Shown: positions 47,501 to 55,400 of the stretch, piece after piece
How the letters are laid out: every line of letters begins with the position of its first letter
How positions within the stretch are numbered: position 1 is the first letter of the stretch
Origin: Aurantiochytrium sp. KH105
Taxonomy: Eukaryota > Sar > Bigyra > Thraustochytrida > Thraustochytriidae
Direction: 5' to 3'
Length of the DNA stretch: 64,000 nucleotides
Assembly (NCBI GenBank): GCA_003116975.1
Contig: BGKB01000121.1
Coordinates: forward strand, 1-64,000
Notes under the pieces: model-generated
What the model was told of the DNA's origin: nothing
Seen by the model: only the letters and a program-made list of their open reading frames with translations
Databases searched by the model: none
Made by a program: the position numbers and the translations under genes

Positions 47501-48064
47501 CACAATCAGGTCGGTATCGTTGGCCTAGATCCCATTTTCCATGATGTGAGGCCGATTCTGACGCCAGCCGTGGAAACACTGCTCAAGATTCTTCGTGAGA
47601 ATCCTAGTCGGGACGAAGCTGACGCTCCCGCCAGATCGGTACGAACTCTCGTTTTTGTTGAGCGCCGTGAGGAAGTGGGCCGGCTTTTCCGTCTTTTGGA
47701 GCGGGAGGTATGTAATGAGTGTCCATGGGTACGGCCCGGCATGGTCATGGGCTCCTCAGAGCAGTCATGGTCGAAGCAACTTGAGGAGGTTAGAAAGTTC
47801 CGCCTTGGCACGACGACTGTGCTTCTCGGCACGACAGCAATCCAGGAGGGCTTCGATATCCGCAATTGCAACCGCGTCATCATGCTCTCTGCAATTAACA
47901 GCTCTTCCGATCTCGTGCAGAGTCGTGGTCGCGCGCGCATGGAGGGTTCCACGCTCACCGTCATCGGTGATTCGGGAAACCTCGAAAAATACAAGAACAT
48001 CGTGAATCGCGAGGAGCTCGAGGCAAAGGTCATTGAAGCGGTTGCCAGGACGCAAGTTCCCTGA
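44579..48064 (+). CDS. Q/H-rich CHAT domain-Dicer/RIG-I-like helicase fusion
   Basis: 1161 residues from the first ATG (44579). Residues 50-180 are almost pure Gln/His. Residues 215-450 form an ordered domain I do not recognise, ending with an NLS-like IKRPRH. About 469-667 looks like a CHAT caspase-like domain: ADALHILGK (526-530), DGAKLTNEELFSFL, VLLSLSICDTES with the putative nucleophile Cys580, VVCVPGS, and LRDAFKLATANA. The position of the catalytic His holds Lys530. From about 714 to the end is an SF2 helicase of the Dicer/RIG-I/FANCM group: LRDYQQHLV, LPTGAGKT (Walker A, about 745-752), VLDECHH (about 839-845), LGLTAK, TAIQEGFDIRNCNRVI and LVQSRGRARM. Such helicases translocate on double-stranded nucleic acid, and RIG-I-like ones trigger defence through a fused effector domain. 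I find no record in memory of a CHAT fusion in that role. Homology calls are by eye. Confidence 0.8.
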   Translation: MSSDWVDLGDADARDGNAEGAREATAAAHDDGGTSQPELGTGEAMHSMTSEQHQQQHQHQQVLWQDVWVQEQEKDQCEHQDQHQQHQHQQHQQDQQQQQQHQHQQHQHQDQHQDQQQQQQQQHQHQHQEHQEHQQHQQHQQDQQDQQQALLQDAQAQEREEEQWKQHQQQQQHQQHQQQSSHISEQNSDVLEQQATRRESEEIQASTEESNASIEDIVGDIARICAGMPARILQELRREEGEDSLPIERLSWNSRKIVQGLKWTESHTKCVVQEASGAIVLKDVKDRFPPESVMLGVLVIYKLYDVERAPAIRYTGSKRGGPDDVEGLNVEDILEWKDQNGRIYRRSESGTGNLTVNVFDDCNRFEFKRTETPKPVGDSPKEAKKHIKEKLKAVYVRNILSSAAKVSARRKREAMNDAYVDDANIKRPRHDSSFENPKAGHRGAKTHLEGSDDDSEDADEVSDLDNKSTTLCIVISGAEPVPLWEEELAALEACAKGPFQVAHVNSNQKLKEAFDLSELVHADALHILGKRSSKDSDPGAAFMNFSDGAKLTNEELFSFLEKWANDSRRPHQVLLSLSICDTESLGQSVAQSCMGNLRGVVCVPGSLDAQVAVDFFPSLYQMLNEGETLRDAFKLATANARATLSSNVSSNRDFALPALLSPTKDGSSWMSVVDVDDFRARAQNLTEEKSWERRVLLASAQAEEFAKAMAVTEVYRPIHLRDYQQHLVSSVLQGFAEERNSVVYLPTGAGKTAVAAIVMHRLKLPFSVFVVPTVVLVYQQARAIEETTCLRVARACGGLHTNAWHELRASFDVVCITYGMLQDFIAENPGDVLESIDFLVLDECHHARAKHGYAKLLAKFAQLPRRPPCLGLTAKFVNKAKIADGIAAEIRDVLKNIGMVRDEKDSHTVKPARLLISPGVRERRIDVVTEEVDALTKARVQEIADTFEDSIREKVDPKVWGSELEYALTLKTPDHNQVGIVGLDPIFHDVRPILTPAVETLLKILRENPSRDEADAPARSVRTLVFVERREEVGRLFRLLEREVCNECPWVRPGMVMGSSEQSWSKQLEEVRKFRLGTTTVLLGTTAIQEGFDIRNCNRVIMLSAINSSSDLVQSRGRARMEGSTLTVIGDSGNLEKYKNIVNREELEAKVIEAVARTQVP
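44731..45114 (+). repeat. CAG/CAC trinucleotide tract coding for poly Gln/His
   Basis: Mixed cagcac/cagcaccag units in three blocks (44731-44762, about 44809-45018, 45071-45114). It makes the N-terminal linker of the CHAT-helicase protein and creates a long poly-Leu shadow frame on the other strand. Length variation between strains is likely. Confidence 0.9.
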
Positions 48065-49050
48065 CATCTTGCGAGTATTTTTCTCGCAAGAGACGTGAAA
48101 GATTTCCCGAGGAACTTGATTCTCGAAGTCAGGTGCTAAGAGTGACGGCTACATCTTCATTTATTACATGCGACTTCCGGATTACAATCAGAAAGCCCAA
48201 TATTCTTTCATTCTCTGCGTGGCGGTTCTTAAAATTGGAAGGAGAAGCCGTCAGTGACTGAAGAGTCTCAAAGGTACGAATGAGACCTTTATCGACTTTT
48301 CGTTCGTCGCTGATGGCTTTCCGTACTGGTTTTCCGAGAATCACAGCGCAGGGAATGACAGAATATCGGGCTTTCTGATTGTGAGCGAGTGCGTTGCAGT
48401 GCGATAGATGCTCTGAAGAGAGTAGTCGCCGTCTTATGCCTATGAACTATCCAGGATTGGTCGTTCGGTCACCGGGAAGCTTATCACGTAAGGACAGACT
48501 ACAACATACAAATATCAATTTCTTACAAATTTTGTTGTCCGAATGGACCCATGTCATTTCTTTCTCTTGTGCGCGAATATGCATACTTTTTGGAGCGCAG
48601 TCTCGTGCGCCAGATCGGGTCCAAACTCGTGATCCAAGAAATGCACAATATGATACAAAGACGTCGACCTCGCGCGCTCATCGCAAGACCGCAATGCATT
48701 CGATGAAACTGCTCGCCGGCGTGCATCCATCGATCCGTCGTCTCGCTCGCACGCTTGCATCGATGCTTGAAATAACGTAAAAAAGCAATGATGAAGACGA
48801 CGATGCTGATGATGCTGATGCCGATGGAGGAGACGCGAACGCGCTGTCCCGCTTCCCGCGCAAAACTTGGGAACTTCGCGCAATCGCGAAACGCCGTGCA
48901 GCTGCGTCGCGGTGCCCGGGCCGCGGAGAGAGAGGGGGCCCAAGGGCGGCCAGCCGCTGCTCGCGCCGGGACCAGGGGGCACGCAAGAGCTCGCGCTGCA
49001 GCGCCGCGTCAAAGGGAAGCGCGCGCCTGGCGTTGGCCATCTTGTGCGCG
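48065..49050. other. Intergenic, no gene seen
   Basis: 986 bp between the CHAT-helicase and the transporter. It begins with a stem-loop directly after the stop and is otherwise of moderate GC until about 48830, then GC-rich up to the transporter start. Frames such as 48129-48344 (-) show no recognisable domain. Confidence 0.5.
48067..48091 (+). terminator. Stem-loop immediately after the CHAT-helicase stop
   Basis: A perfect 9-bp stem (tcttgcgag / ctcgcaaga) with a 7-nt T-rich loop begins two bases after the TGA. In a eukaryotic 3' UTR this could influence mRNA stability or 3'-end formation. It is not the histone-type stem-loop (6-bp stem, 4-nt loop). Confidence 0.45.
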
Positions 49051-50292
49051 ATGGCCGACTCGAACGAAACGAACCTCGAGTGCGCAGACTATGCAGACGA
49101 CGCCGTGGCGGCGCTGTACTGCGACTCGCCCGAGGTGGTCTCTCAATGCTTGAACGCGTGCCAGAAGCTAGAGTGCGAGTCGGAGGATGACGATAGCAAC
49201 AATGCGTATCTCGTTGGAGCTCAAGTGCTCGTCTTCTTCCTGGTCTTTGGACTCTCGGCCTCGGTGAACTTTGCCCAGTTCAGAGACAGATTTAGGAGCA
49301 AGGGCGTCTACCTAGGGCTGGCGTGCCAATTTGTGGCCATGCCGCTCCTGGGTTTTCTCACTGTTGCGGCTTTTCGGGATCACATTCGGCCGACATTTGC
49401 GGTTGTTCTGCTCATTGTAACATCCTCACCCGGTGGTTCGTACAGTAACTTTCTCTGCAACCTGGTCAATGCGGATCTCGCGCTTTCGGTTGCCATGACG
49501 TCCGTTTCGACCATTGTCAGCGTCTTCATGCTCCCCTTCAATGTATTCGTCTACGTGCAGACAGCCTATGGCGCCCTTCTTGGAGAGGGAGGGCGCGACG
49601 ACATTGTACAGCTTTTGCCCTACAATGTGATTGGCTACACTCTCGCAAATGTCATTGCTGCTGTTTTGCTTGGTCTCGCGTTCGGGTTTCGTTGGCCCCA
49701 CCTGCAGCGGAGCGTTAATCTTTTCGGCACGCTGTGCGGACTCGGCAGCATCGTGCTCGGCTTGACTGCAAGTCTGACCAGCTGTGAGACACCTCTTGAA
49801 CAAAACGCAATCGTGTACTTGGCCATTGCTATTCCGCCATTGCTGGCTCTTCTCGTGGCACTCTTCGGAGCCTCGGTGGCAAGATTGCCCAAGGCGCAGC
49901 GCGTGTCGATCGCGGTCGAGTGCGCCTTTCAAAACACTGGCATCGGGCTCGCGGTGGCGCTGAGCCTTGGTGCAGAGGGGCGGGCGGCAGCTGTGGTACC
50001 CATTATATTTGGAGCTTATGACGCCTTTCTTGTGGGCGGATTTGCAATCGCTAGCATGTTCTTTGGCTGGACGCTGACTCCAAAAGGAATACCATTGTGG
50101 GAAGCCTTTGTCTTTGAGCATCAAGAGACTGCTGCGGGGCCACCTCCTGGGTCGGATGATAATGAAAATAGAAACGACAACAATGGCGACGATGCTGGAA
50201 TTGTTCACGACGACAAAAATAACCCTGGAGAGGTCGATCCTGAATTCCAGACGTCTCGCAAAGATGACCCGAACGCTGTTGTGTTGATATAG
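49051..50292 (+). CDS. SLC10/bile acid:sodium symporter family transporter
   Basis: 413 residues from the ATG at 49051 (MADSNETN). About nine hydrophobic helices begin at residue 48. Two family hallmarks are visible: SSPGGSYSNFLCNLVNADLA at about 124 with VAMTSVSTI right behind it, and VECAFQNTGIGLAVALSL at about 289, which correspond to the two crossing helices around the sodium sites of SLC10/ASBT. Family members move bile acids, sulfated steroids or other organic anions with sodium; the substrate here is unknown. The N-terminal extracellular part has six closely spaced Cys (for example LECADYAD, ALYCD), which may form disulfides. The acidic, Asn-rich C-terminus is cytosolic. Confidence 0.88.
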   Translation: MADSNETNLECADYADDAVAALYCDSPEVVSQCLNACQKLECESEDDDSNNAYLVGAQVLVFFLVFGLSASVNFAQFRDRFRSKGVYLGLACQFVAMPLLGFLTVAAFRDHIRPTFAVVLLIVTSSPGGSYSNFLCNLVNADLALSVAMTSVSTIVSVFMLPFNVFVYVQTAYGALLGEGGRDDIVQLLPYNVIGYTLANVIAAVLLGLAFGFRWPHLQRSVNLFGTLCGLGSIVLGLTASLTSCETPLEQNAIVYLAIAIPPLLALLVALFGASVARLPKAQRVSIAVECAFQNTGIGLAVALSLGAEGRAAAVVPIIFGAYDAFLVGGFAIASMFFGWTLTPKGIPLWEAFVFEHQETAAGPPPGSDDNENRNDNNGDDAGIVHDDKNNPGEVDPEFQTSRKDDPNAVVLI

Positions 50293-50588
50293 TATACCGT
50301 GCTACAATTTTCTCTTCTTGTTCTTGTTCTTGTGTGAATCTTTTGGAAAGAAACGTGGTGCAGGCAACAAAACAGCGAATACCAAGGCAAGGAAATGTAG
50401 AGTGAAAAAGATACAACAGAATCACAGTCTGCCCACGAGGAGGCAGAGAACGTTATGGCTTGCTTCGCCGAGCATATCAGGGATTAAAAGAGAGCGTCAA
50501 GCGTGCAGATGACGTGAGATAAATCCATCTGCTTGGGTATGGCCTCGCATTGTAAGGATAGAACGCACTCGCTCGCTCGCTCGCTCAA

Positions 50589-51956
50589 TCACTTGGAGAA
50601 TTCGTCGTCCTCGTCATCATCCTTGAACTCCTCGTGTTCGACAAGAGCATCCTCGTCCTCGGCATCGTCAATGTCCATCAGCATTGGGTGTGGTGGCGTC
50701 TTGGGCGCGCCCATGTACAGCTGATACTTGTTCGAAAGTGCTGTCTGCATTTCCTGAAGCTTGTCCACCATGCGCAAGTGCACAGAGGCACCTTTGAGTG
50801 CGGCAGCGCTAGCCATTTCATTGCTGAGAAAACTGCGCTTCAACACTTTGGGCAGAGCTTTGAAAGCCAGACGCTGATTCAAGAGTCCAGCCTGGTCCGC
50901 TGCCGGTAGCAACGGAAGCAACGGCATGAGCCGGTCGAGGACAGTCACCGTCTCGTCCATAGATGCAGTGAGGTTGTCAATGTGCTTGGTGAGGATCGGC
51001 ATGTAGGGTGCCATTTGAGGAAGGTAAGGGGCGAGGTCCTTTGTGTACGGTGCCACCTTGTCAATGCAAGGCGCAAGCACGTTCATGTAGTCATTGAGCT
51101 TTTCCCAGCCGTCCACTTCAACAATGCAGACGAGTGCGTCCGAATATGGCAAGAGCTGCTTGGCGTAGGGCAGGATTTTGTCGAGTGAGGGCGCAATGCG
51201 TGGCATGACGGGCGCGAGCGTCGGTGCTGCGTCGAGCATGACTTCCAAGTCCGGCATGAGCTTGGGCATGAGGGGAATCACGTACTCCTTGCACCCGGGT
51301 TGCATCATGATGGGCATGAAAGCGCCGACGCGCTCGATGTTGTCCACGACCTTGCCTGTGTACGGCAAGATGCCCGGCAGCGTCGACATCAGGCTTGGCG
51401 CATAAGGCGCAATGTTGTGCAACTGTCCCCGGATGGCTCCGAGGCGGTTGCAAAAGTAGCCGAGTTCCTTGAGAGGCAGCGTCCAAAAGACGAGCGCCGC
51501 GACGCTGACCATGCCCAGAGGGCTGTGCAGCACCGTGGCGGCCAGCTCAAGTTCGCGCTCGTAGAGCCTCGTCACCAGCATGCTGCAGCCGATGATGACC
51601 ACGAGCTCTGCGAACCCGCGGACCGTCATGCCCTTCCCGAGCACGACGTCCTCGACGGTCCTCCTCTCCGCCGCGCCCGGCTGCGGCTGCGGCTGCGCCT
51701 GGCCGCGGGGCTCCTCGCCGGCGGCCGTCTTGCCCCGCGCGGCCGCCGACGTCGTCGCCGCCATCTCCGCCGCGCCCATCGCCGCCGCGTCCATCTCCGC
51801 CGCGTCCATCTCCGCCGCGCCCATCTCCGCCGCCGCCGCGCGCCCGCCGCCGAGCGCCGCGCCTGCGCCTGCGTGCGTGCGTGCGTGCGAGCCGCGCGGC
51901 CTCTGCGCCTGCGCCGCGTGCGTTCGCCCTTTCGGTTCTGCGAACCCGGCTTTCAT
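50589..51956 (-). CDS. Membrane protein with LAPY/MAPY-type helical repeats
   Basis: 455 residues, function unknown. Two hydrophobic helices at about 113-155 (AELVVIIGCSMLVTRL, MVSVAALVFWTLPL) precede roughly a dozen short repeats at about 170-350 with the pattern (I/L/M)-A-P-Y or (L/M)-P followed by ten or so residues: NIAPYAPSL, GILPYTG, LAPVMPRIAP, KVAPYTKDLAPYLPQMAPYMP. An acidic C-terminus (EDEDALVEHEEF) follows. The first 100 residues are Ala-rich and partly encoded by an 18-bp minisatellite (51756-51840 on +), so the real start may be one of the later Met codons in that stretch. The repeats look like amphipathic hairpins that could lie on a membrane; no catalytic motif is seen. Confidence 0.75.
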   Translation of the reverse strand: MKAGFAEPKGRTHAAQAQRPRGSHARTHAGAGAALGGGRAAAAEMGAAEMDAAEMDAAAMGAAEMAATTSAAARGKTAAGEEPRGQAQPQPQPGAAERRTVEDVVLGKGMTVRGFAELVVIIGCSMLVTRLYERELELAATVLHSPLGMVSVAALVFWTLPLKELGYFCNRLGAIRGQLHNIAPYAPSLMSTLPGILPYTGKVVDNIERVGAFMPIMMQPGCKEYVIPLMPKLMPDLEVMLDAAPTLAPVMPRIAPSLDKILPYAKQLLPYSDALVCIVEVDGWEKLNDYMNVLAPCIDKVAPYTKDLAPYLPQMAPYMPILTKHIDNLTASMDETVTVLDRLMPLLPLLPAADQAGLLNQRLAFKALPKVLKRSFLSNEMASAAALKGASVHLRMVDKLQEMQTALSNKYQLYMGAPKTPPHPMLMDIDDAEDEDALVEHEEFKDDDEDDEFSK

Positions 51957-52424
51957 TCATCCGCCGCGTCTTCGGCGCCTCTTCGCGACGCCTCGTGTCT
52001 CGTCTCCTCTCCCCGGCGCCTCGTCATCGATCGAGTCTCGGTTTCCCGCCGACGGCAGCGCGTTTCACGGCCGCGAAGACGAGCGCGAAGGCGAGCCGGC
52101 GAGGCGGCGGAGGGGAGGAGTCGGGACCAGGTCGACGCGGAGCAAGTGCTCTGACAGCGGCGGAGAGCAATGCGGTGAATTGTCTCTGGGTGTGCGTATA
52201 GGATGGGATGTAGGGATGGATTGATGCGAGGGTCTGGGCTGAGTAATGGCATCTTGGCAGAGCCGGATGTGATGTGCGGGCGTGGCGCGCATCGACGCGC
52301 GCGCGGTCTTCGTGCGATGTTGGATGGGGAGAAGATGGGAATGAGGGCCGGCAAACAAACAATCAGACATTGTCAATTCACAGGTGGATGGATATACTAC
52401 GTACGTACTAGGCCTATATACTTG
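51957..52424. other. Spacer between LAPY protein and NPHP3-like gene
   Basis: 468 bp with no gene: GC-rich promoter-like DNA next to the LAPY gene and an AT-richer 3' flank of the NACHT gene on the right. Confidence 0.45.
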
Positions 52425-55400
52425 CTAGGCGGGCGCAGCGTAGACGGTCTGCAGAATGGTCTGCACGACCGTCGCCACGGCGTCCGCATCGAGTCGGTCG
52501 GCAGCCTTGGCAGCCTCGAGGTCCCGCGCAAGAAAGGGGTCCACGTTGAGGTCCTGGGCAATGCGTTCGAGAATAGCATCGAGCTCAGGGGAAGGGTTGT
52601 CGATCTCCATCTCGGCGTCGCCGAGGCGCGTGGCGAAGGCGCCGCGAACGAGCGGAGTCAGATGGGAAATGTCCCCTATGCAGAGGTCGACGAGGTCAGG
52701 GCCTGCGTCGCCGGTGTCCTCGCCCTCAAGGGCCATGTCGCGGCGACCCGAATCGATGAAACGCTCCAGCTTTGCCTTGCAAATGCGCAAGGACTCCCGC
52801 GATGACTTGGTGGCGCCATTCTCGTCCCCAAAGACTTTGACGCGAATCTCGAGCGCCTCCGTGAGGTTCGTGCAAGCTTGCTGCATGAGCTCTTCGACCT
52901 TGGCTTGCGCCTGCTCGAGCGCTTCGTCAGCCTCCTCGTCTGCGACAGCATCCTCGTCGTTCTCAGCAGGCAAAAGATCATCAAGGCGGACGACGTCCCG
53001 CGAGGCCGCGTCAAAGTACAGCGTGCCAAGGTTGTGCAGCGCTGTGGCCAACTCGGGATGGGCATCGCCCATTTTGACTCTATAAATGAGAGTAGCACGA
53101 GAATAATGGTCTTCAGCCTGGCGGAAAAAGTCGTCCTCGCCAGACTCGTCGCACTTGCGAAAGGCCTGGTCTGCGAGCTCCTGGCACACGGAGCCAATGT
53201 TGGTGCACGTTGCAGCGAAGGCAGGATGGTCGTCTCCAAGGCGGCGCAGCTGAGATGACTTGGCCTGCAAGTGAAACTTGAGCGCCACCGTGTACTCCTT
53301 GTGTTGCGAGTACACGAGACCGAGATTGTTGGCTGCCGCGGCAACGTCGCTATGTCCCAGTCCCAAGGTATCGTTGAGGGCTTCGTAGCCCTGGGACACG
53401 AGCTGAAGAGCGGCATCATTTTCTTCCTTTTTCAGCATTAGCATGCCCATGTCGATTTGCGAGCGAGCCACCGAAGGGTGTCGCGGTCCAAAGGCGCGCG
53501 TGCGGATCTGCAAGCTGCGCTCGTACCATCGCTGCGCCGAGTCCAGGTCGCCGAGCTCCTCGTTGAGCAGACCAAGAGCATTGACCGTCTGCGCCACATC
53601 GCGGTGCGCCTTGCCGCTCATGACCTCCTTGATGACGAGAGACTTGCGATACATGGCTTCGGCGTCAGTGTAGTTTCCGAGCTTGAGATGAAGAAAACCG
53701 AGATTGTCGTACCCGATAGCCAGCTGTCGATTCTCCTCGCCATAGAGCTGACGGTCAATCTCTACGGCACGCGACTTGAGCCGCATCGATACGTCATACT
53801 TGCAGTACACGCGCTCGTACACGTCTGCGAGCTCGCTGCAGGAAATGGCAATTTTGTCGTGCACGGCACCGTAGAGGACCGTATTGTACGAGATTTCGTC
53901 CTGGCGAATCTCAACGGCACCGTCGTAGAGGCCAAGAAGCACAAGCAGGGTCGACACGCGATCCATGGTGTCGGCGGCCAACTCGAGCTGCGGGCGCATC
54001 TCTTCAAGCTGTACGTTGGTGATCTTGGTCATTTCCTTGGGCAGACCCTCTTTGCTTGCGCGCGCAACATCGCAAAGGTAGCTCTCGACCGAAACAGGCG
54101 TCTTGGTACCTGTACGAGCTGACCATGCAGCATCGACTTCGCGCCAGTAGAGGACGAGTTCGTACTTTTTCGACTCGTCTTGCAACATGGCCTGGAGCAC
54201 GGGAAGACGAGAGGCGTAGGCGGCCAGGTCATCGAAACGCTCAGCGCGGAGCATGTGGTACGGGAGCTCGCGCAGCTGGCGCGAAAAGTTATCGGTTGCA
54301 ACATCCTCGGCTCCAAAGTGAGCCGCGAGTCGCCAGTGCAGAACTTGACGTACTTTGTCCGGAAGCCCGCCGAGCTGGGCGCGAACCGCTTCCTTGGCAG
54401 CGTCGTGAAAGAAACGCAAGAGCCCCGACGTCGAGCAGAGCTGCTCGCGCAGACCAAAGAGAAGCTGCACAAATTGTCGCACCTTGGTGTCGTCATCGAT
54501 GCGGAAATCGAGCGAGAGCGGCGCCACGTCGGCGTCGGTGAAACCTTCCTTGCGCAAGACCGGCCCAAAGTCAAAGGTGAGCACCTCGCGCAGCTCCTGG
54601 TCGGTGATGCCATCACGCGCGCAAAGGACAAGACCAATGGCCCATCGCATGAGGTCAGCATCACACTCTGCACCCATGCGCTCGAGCACGATGCCATAGA
54701 GCTCGGGACTTGTTTGCGCCTTGAGAAGGGCCTCAAGATGTTCAGTGAGCTTGAAAAAATTGCCAAAGAGACGTGCCTCGTCGAGAAGGGTACGCAAAAA
54801 GAGCGGATTTTGCGCGGGCGGCGCATCGAGCACCATTTTGATTTGGGCATCGTCGAGTTTCTTGGCGTGCTCAGCCAAATAGCCAACAATGACCTTTTCG
54901 CGCTGATTCTCCTTGAGGTCGGGCAAGAAGGAAAAGGTGCCTCCGCGTTCGAACCAGTGGTCACGCACCACACCCTCGGTGTGAGAGTCGGAAAATCGAC
55001 GCGTGCGCGAGGTCGTTGCCGCCTCGCTCTCAAAATCGCAACGTGAAGCTGCAGCCATGGAGCCGAGCGAGCGTGTAGTGGTTTGCGTCGTTTGTGCGCC
55101 GAGCGTGTAAATATCTTCACCGCTCTTGAAGGATGCAATGAGCGAGATACCGGAGATGACGGGGAGCCAAAAGAGCGTTCGAGCATGTGCCTTGTCCTCG
55201 AGCTGATCGAGGCCATCGAGCACAATGACTGCCTGAACACCCGATTCCTGCGCCTTTGATCGCACAGACACGAGGAAGTCGGGCAAGACCTCAATGAGCT
55301 GTTGCTCCTTGAGCTGAAGAGCATCGTCGGGGCGAAAGCCCACCGCAACTTCTTCGTTGGGCCCGTCTCGAGCTTTGGTTCGCAACTCCTGGCAAAAATC

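Noticed and set aside
49033-49050. Upstream TTG as start of the SLC10-like protein
   Set aside because: The codon at 49033 is TTG; the first ATG in frame is at 49051 and fits the family.
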